Origin: Eukaryota sp. TZLM1-RC
Lineage: Eukaryota > Metamonada: BaSk clade
DNA length: 64,000 nt
Direction of reading: 5' to 3'
Assembly (NCBI GenBank): GCA_040285825.1
Contig: JAUPSS010000008.1
Coordinates: forward strand, 372,001-436,000
The position numbers and the translations under genes were made by a program. Under the pieces are notes generated by a model. That model did no database searches and was not told where the DNA came from. It was given only the letters and a program-made list of their open reading frames with translations. Below are positions 60,192 through 64,000 of this stretch, piece after piece. Each line of letters begins with the position of its first letter. The first letter of the stretch is position 1.

Positions 60192-60201
60192 AATGATTCT
60201 C

Positions 60202-61571
60202 CCAAAACGCTTTTATTCCATGATTCTCTGGTTCAACATCCCATTTAAACACCCACAAACTTATCTTCAGTGATAAATGTTACTTCATATACCCCTGCTA
60301 ACGAGGTTAAGCCTCATCTAGATTGTCCCAAGTGTGCAATCAAACTGTGGAGGAAGAGTACGATGAATTAACTAGTTGCAAACGTCTAACCTTTAAATCA
60401 CATAAGAAGACAAAATGTTTTGTCTCTTCCACACACATTTAGTAATTTTAAAGAGCTGCAGAAGTTGACGAATCATCATTGCGTCAGCCTATTGAAGCGA
60501 TTGACCATTGAACACATTAGATATATTTGAATAATGTAATATAATATTATAATAATAGTGGAAACAGATTGTTTTTATTGGGGACTCTACACAGTATAAC
60601 AACATGAATCAAATAAACTAAGAGACTAAAGAAACTAAAAAACAGTAACGCCGAAGCCTCGTTCAATGTTATGTAATAGAAAGCTGAGATTGGGTTCATA
60701 TCGGTTAAATCAGAAAATTGTACAACTTCGTAATAGATTTGGCAAGAGAAAACTAATATCTAAAGTGTTCTAGCTCAAAAATAAAGCTCAAAAATCGTCG
60801 CTCGCGTTGTCTCAGAGTTACGCGAAAACTTATACTTGAGACTTTTCCATAGAATTAAGTGCATTATTCCAAACTTATTCCAAAAACTTTTATCCTTGAT
60901 GAAATCGTCTACATCTGAAATTGGAGTAGCAAGCTATTGAAGTTCTGCAGTGAAAGAGCATTGCATAATTATCAAAGGAAAAACAGTACCTGTATCGAGA
61001 AGTGTGGTTTAAATGAAAGAAAATAGCTGTTTGAAAATTCCAGTAACTTGTATGTAGTACTTGTGGGCTTCCTGATGATAAGCTTTGGTGGAGGGAGTGA
61101 GAACACGGTTGATAATTAGAGAAGTACTTTCAGGAGAATAAATGATATGGTACAAATGGGTTTAGAATAGAATGTAATGACAACCTCTGCTTGTTGAATA
61201 GAGAAAGGGTAAGCTACAAAAAAGGGTAGCTCTACCTCAAATATTATAGCAGACGAAGAAGTGGAGACAATAGAAATGGGGTGTTCAGAAGAGATTCTTG
61301 CAGGTACAATGCCAAAAACTCCACGATCGTCTAGGAAAAAAATCAGAGATGAGCAATGATTCGTCTGTCAAAAAGATCACTGAAAGTTTTACACTGAAGG
61401 CTGTTGCAAAAAAGAAGAGACCTAGAAGGCCGCAAAAAACACCATCCTTTCAGCTAATCCAATTTAAATATGATCCATCAACTCCATCCCAGGTCTTTTC
61501 AGGACCCTGGGCTTCTAGGAGTAACTCCATCTAACATTGCAATAGCTCCTTAGTATTCTAACACTCTACTG
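60202..61571. other. stretch without a recognised host gene; probable 5' end of the next LTR element
   Basis: About 1.37 kb. No conserved gene is readable. The right part should contain the 5' LTR and leader of the Ty3/gypsy element whose gag begins at 61572, but its partner LTR lies beyond the window, so the LTR cannot be bounded. A short basic open frame at 61298-61534 (AVAKKKRPRRPQK) is of unknown status. Confidence 0.4.
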
Positions 61572-62942
61572 ATGGAAGCTATGGCTAGTTCACAGGATAA
61601 AGACAGAGATAGACAAAGATGTGGTCATCCTAAAAAACCCACCCTGGAAGCTAACGATATTTCTGACCCAGTAAGGACCTTGAAATTCATCGACAGCTTT
61701 ATTCTGTATGGTAAGACTGAGAGGACCATTGAAGAAAGAGATATCAATGAATCGGATCCTACTCAAGTCAGACTAGCAAGAGAAGTGTCTGAACTGAGAA
61801 GGCAACTTGAGGAACGTTCTTGTCCTCCTGCCACTCCTCAATCCATTAGCAGAGAAAACCGGAACCTCCCTCTCGACCAGAGATATGGTAACCCCCTCCA
61901 CGAGTGGGATCGATTCAGAGCTGCTGCTCAAGTTGACCCTCGTAGGATTGCCTCTTGTGTTAATCCAGAGTGTTTGGGCGCTCTGAGAGCCCAGGGCAGG
62001 TTTTCGACTACGTCTGATAGTATCTCACCTATCGACAACATCAATGAGGAACAGATATGGGAATCAATTTTACACCTCAGCCAATATAGCACATTGGAAA
62101 CGGCGAGAAATCAGTTATACAGAGTCCAGATGAATTGGAATATTGAGGACTTTAGGAATCGCTGGAACGACTTCACTGTGAGGCTAATGAGAACAGTTTC
62201 ACGAAGCACGGCTATTTCTGACGTCAGGGCAAGCGACCGTGCCTTGTATTGGCAACATTTCCTACAGCGCATTCAAAACTGGGAAATTGCAACCCATATG
62301 ATAGATTCTGTTGGTATTCAGGCCGTCAGTGACAATCTGAGAACTGGATGGTCCACACCCAATGTTTGGCAACACCATACATTACAAAAATTTGTCGACA
62401 TCCTGGCTGCTGAATACATGAGTTGGTGTTCAGCCAGATCCAACGATGAGCAAAGGGCTAACATAAGTGATAGCTATCAGCAACATATGAGTCGCTATGT
62501 TAGAGCAAACCCGAAGGACAAGAAACGAATAGGCAAATTTAAGCCTGCGGGTTCCAGCGTCGCCCCTGCTCATCTTAGCAAAAGGAGCAAGTCGCAAATT
62601 AAGAAAGAAAGAGATAAAGCTGGTCTCTGTAGATTCTGTGGTATTCCAGGCCACACCATAAACGAATGTCCTGACCCTGATTGCCAGCGATCCAAGCAAT
62701 GGCGAGATGCCAACCCAGATGCAGGTCAAACATATTTGGCAAAAAGAAGTAGTAGTAGTAGTAGAGGCAGAAATAGACGCAGAGGAAGAGGCAAGGGCCC
62801 TTCCAGCAGTAATAAACGTGCACATAAATACCCACTGTTTGCTACAGAGCAAGATAGCTCTCCAACAAGCACAACACCAAAAAAAACGTTCCAACAAACA
62901 CTCACTGTTTGCAATAGAGCAAGATCGCTCTCCAACATGTAA
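61572..62942 (+). CDS. gag of a second Ty3/gypsy-type element
   Basis: A 456-codon open frame from ATG 61572. The N-terminal part is charged and coiled (REVSELRRQLEERS). A capsid-like helical region follows (ESILHLSQYSTLETARNQLY, WNDFTVRLMRTVSRST). Near the C-terminus a CCHC knuckle, CRFCGIPGHTINEC, is followed by an Arg/Ser/Gly-rich tail (SSSRGRNRRRGRGKG). The frame closes shortly after entering a 70-bp duplicated segment (62833 onward) that shifts the downstream pol into the +1 frame. Confidence 0.8.
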   Translation: MEAMASSQDKDRDRQRCGHPKKPTLEANDISDPVRTLKFIDSFILYGKTERTIEERDINESDPTQVRLAREVSELRRQLEERSCPPATPQSISRENRNLPLDQRYGNPLHEWDRFRAAAQVDPRRIASCVNPECLGALRAQGRFSTTSDSISPIDNINEEQIWESILHLSQYSTLETARNQLYRVQMNWNIEDFRNRWNDFTVRLMRTVSRSTAISDVRASDRALYWQHFLQRIQNWEIATHMIDSVGIQAVSDNLRTGWSTPNVWQHHTLQKFVDILAAEYMSWCSARSNDEQRANISDSYQQHMSRYVRANPKDKKRIGKFKPAGSSVAPAHLSKRSKSQIKKERDKAGLCRFCGIPGHTINECPDPDCQRSKQWRDANPDAGQTYLAKRSSSSSRGRNRRRGRGKGPSSSNKRAHKYPLFATEQDSSPTSTTPKKTFQQTLTVCNRARSLSNM

Positions 62943-62972
62943 CACATCAATGAAGCAAACCTCAGTCTCCAA
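62833..62972 (+). repeat. 70-bp tandem duplication at the gag-pol boundary
   Basis: CACTGTTTGC..AGAGCAAGAT.GCTCTCCAACA occurs at 62833 and again at 62903. The unit is 70 bp, one more than a multiple of three. In the gag frame the first copy encodes FATEQDSSPT; in the pol frame the second encodes FAIEQDRSPT. Confidence 0.85.
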
Positions 62973-64000
62973 CCAGTGGATTAAGTGCTTAATTAATCCC
63001 TTAACTACTCAGAAGCTTAAAACAGCTACAACGATCGAAACACCAAATCAACCCTGTTTCAACCATGAGTTCGACTCGAACCCGGACTCAGAGTCCCATA
63101 GCAATATCTTCCTGGTGCGCACCTCAGATGTCGCACGCAAAAATTTAAAATTGAATTTTTCAATAAATAATTGCGAAATAGAAGGGATCATCGACTCTGG
63201 AGCTTCGATATCAGTCATCACTGTTGACTCAGCAGAGAGATACAACATGGTAAAGACAAACCATTGCATAAACTTTAAGTCTGCAAACAACCTCATGTCA
63301 AAGTCGTTAGGATCAGCAGAAGGCACACTGAGCTTCAGACTCGGTGGTGTAACCCAACAGGTACATGTGAAACATAGTTTGGCCATCATTCCTGACAACA
63401 ACATGTTACTAATTGGTAGAGACCTGTTGCATCATCCAAACTTATTGAACGATGAAGGCCTCTTCATTAAGATGGATGAGGAACATTGTACATTACTTCT
63501 GCCTGAGGCTGAATTCGATCATCGAATCTCCCAAGTTTCAGATGTCGTCAACGTCCCCAGACGTAGGTTGGAGCACATACAGTCTTCTGGTTGCACTATT
63601 AACCGCGATAACGACAAGAAGACTTTACTTCTAACCTTGAAAGAGTTCGAAGAGACATTTACCCTCAAGCCGCATGCTGATGGGATTGACTGTCCTCCTA
63701 TGGAGATCAACTTTCATGATGAAAGTATTCGAGTGAGACGACCCCCTCACAGATTAAACATCGAGAAGCAGAAAGTCGCCGAACAGATCTTCGATGAACT
63801 CGTCGAGTCTGGATTTGCTGTACCATCGAACCATAAGTTCAGTTCTCCAGTATGTCTTGTGGTATAGCCTGATCATCGTAAACCGCGCCGTACTGGTGAT
63901 TACAGCGGCAAATACGGAGTCAACGCCAACACTGTTCCTGCTTAACCTAATCTCCCTAGAATCTCCGATGTTCTAGTCTTCCTTTCGGAAGCTAATTTCA
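62903..64000 (+). pseudogene. pol of the second Ty3/gypsy-type element (protease and RT start), runs off window
   Basis: In the +1 frame relative to gag. The protease reads EGIIDSGASISVITV (canonical DSG) near 63181-63230 and LIGRDLL near 63410. The RT N-terminus follows (PHRLNIEKQKVAEQIFDELV, SGFAVPSNHKFSSPVCLVV). A TAG at 63865-63867 and a TAA near 63943 interrupt the RT before its catalytic core. Sequence similarity to the pol at 28148-30382 is obvious throughout (compare FAVSAKSQFSSPICLVI), so both belong to one lineage. The rest lies beyond the window. Confidence 0.82.

Noticed and set aside
62874-62885. Run of A residues (CCAAAAAAAACG) as a -1 ribosomal slippery site between gag and pol
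   Set aside because: Pol is in the +1 frame relative to gag, not -1, and the frame change is explained by the 70-bp duplication.
1-64000. Prokaryotic origin of the window because of the methyltransferase and TnpB-like genes
   Set aside because: Importin beta, eIF4G-like, eL22 with spliceosomal introns, CFAP99 and Ty3/gypsy elements on the same sequence show a eukaryotic nuclear genome.

Overview
The window looks like nuclear DNA of a small, flagellated, unicellular eukaryote with a compact, AT-rich and heavily transposon-invaded genome. Supporting features are eukaryote-only proteins (importin beta, an eIF4G-like factor, MCTS1, ribosomal protein eL22, the flagellar protein CFAP99), very short intergenic spacers between host genes, the standard stop codons, and tiny GT-AG introns of 28-33 nt that can be resolved in eL22 and importin beta. 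I cannot name the species; an anaerobic or otherwise divergent protist is a guess.

Layout. 1-8.4 kb is a minus-strand pile of non-LTR retrotransposons of two families (called family 1 and family 2 here), with family 1 copies nested inside family 2 copies. Both families encode a reverse transcriptase followed by a Cys-His motif and a restriction-like (REL) endonuclease. 8.4-10.3 kb holds a possible Fanzor fragment, a small unknown gene and a possible Atg14/UVRAG-like gene. 10.3-17 kb is DNA-transposon territory: a candidate BED-finger element, a decayed Fanzor (TnpB-like) gene on the minus strand, and a Fanzor element on the plus strand that was itself split by an 836-bp hAT remnant. 17-22.8 kb is a host gene block (MCTS1, eL22, CFAP99, a BTB-like protein). 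22.9-25.2 kb is a second copy of the plus-strand Fanzor element. 25.27-31.18 kb is a complete-ended Ty3/gypsy-type LTR element with 136-bp LTRs and no integrase core. 31.4-35.2 kb has old non-LTR fragments around a bacterial-type DNA methyltransferase gene. 35.3-39.5 kb has two host genes (asteroid-like, LRR coiled-coil). 39.9-42.6 kb is a young family 1 copy with an in-frame duplicated endonuclease. 43.6-48.5 kb holds an unknown acidic protein, a Fanzor C-terminal relic, an intact viperin gene, a gag-like relic and a family 1 relic. 49.4-57.5 kb is a host block (FxPxI-repeat protein, importin beta, eIF4G-like) into which family 1 copies have inserted. 57.5-60.2 kb is a family 1 copy with a second family 1 copy inserted backwards in it. 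61.5-64 kb is the left part of a second LTR element that runs off the window.

The most notable content is (i) at least four Fanzor genes or relics, two of them in elements with a shared, hairpin-ended 3' region; (ii) an intact viperin-like antiviral radical-SAM enzyme with base composition unlike its neighbours; (iii) a beta-class DNA methyltransferase; (iv) a recently active REL-type retrotransposon family whose copies carry 10-bp target duplications and short 3' tails that differ from copy to copy. All calls are from reading the sequence; no database search was possible.
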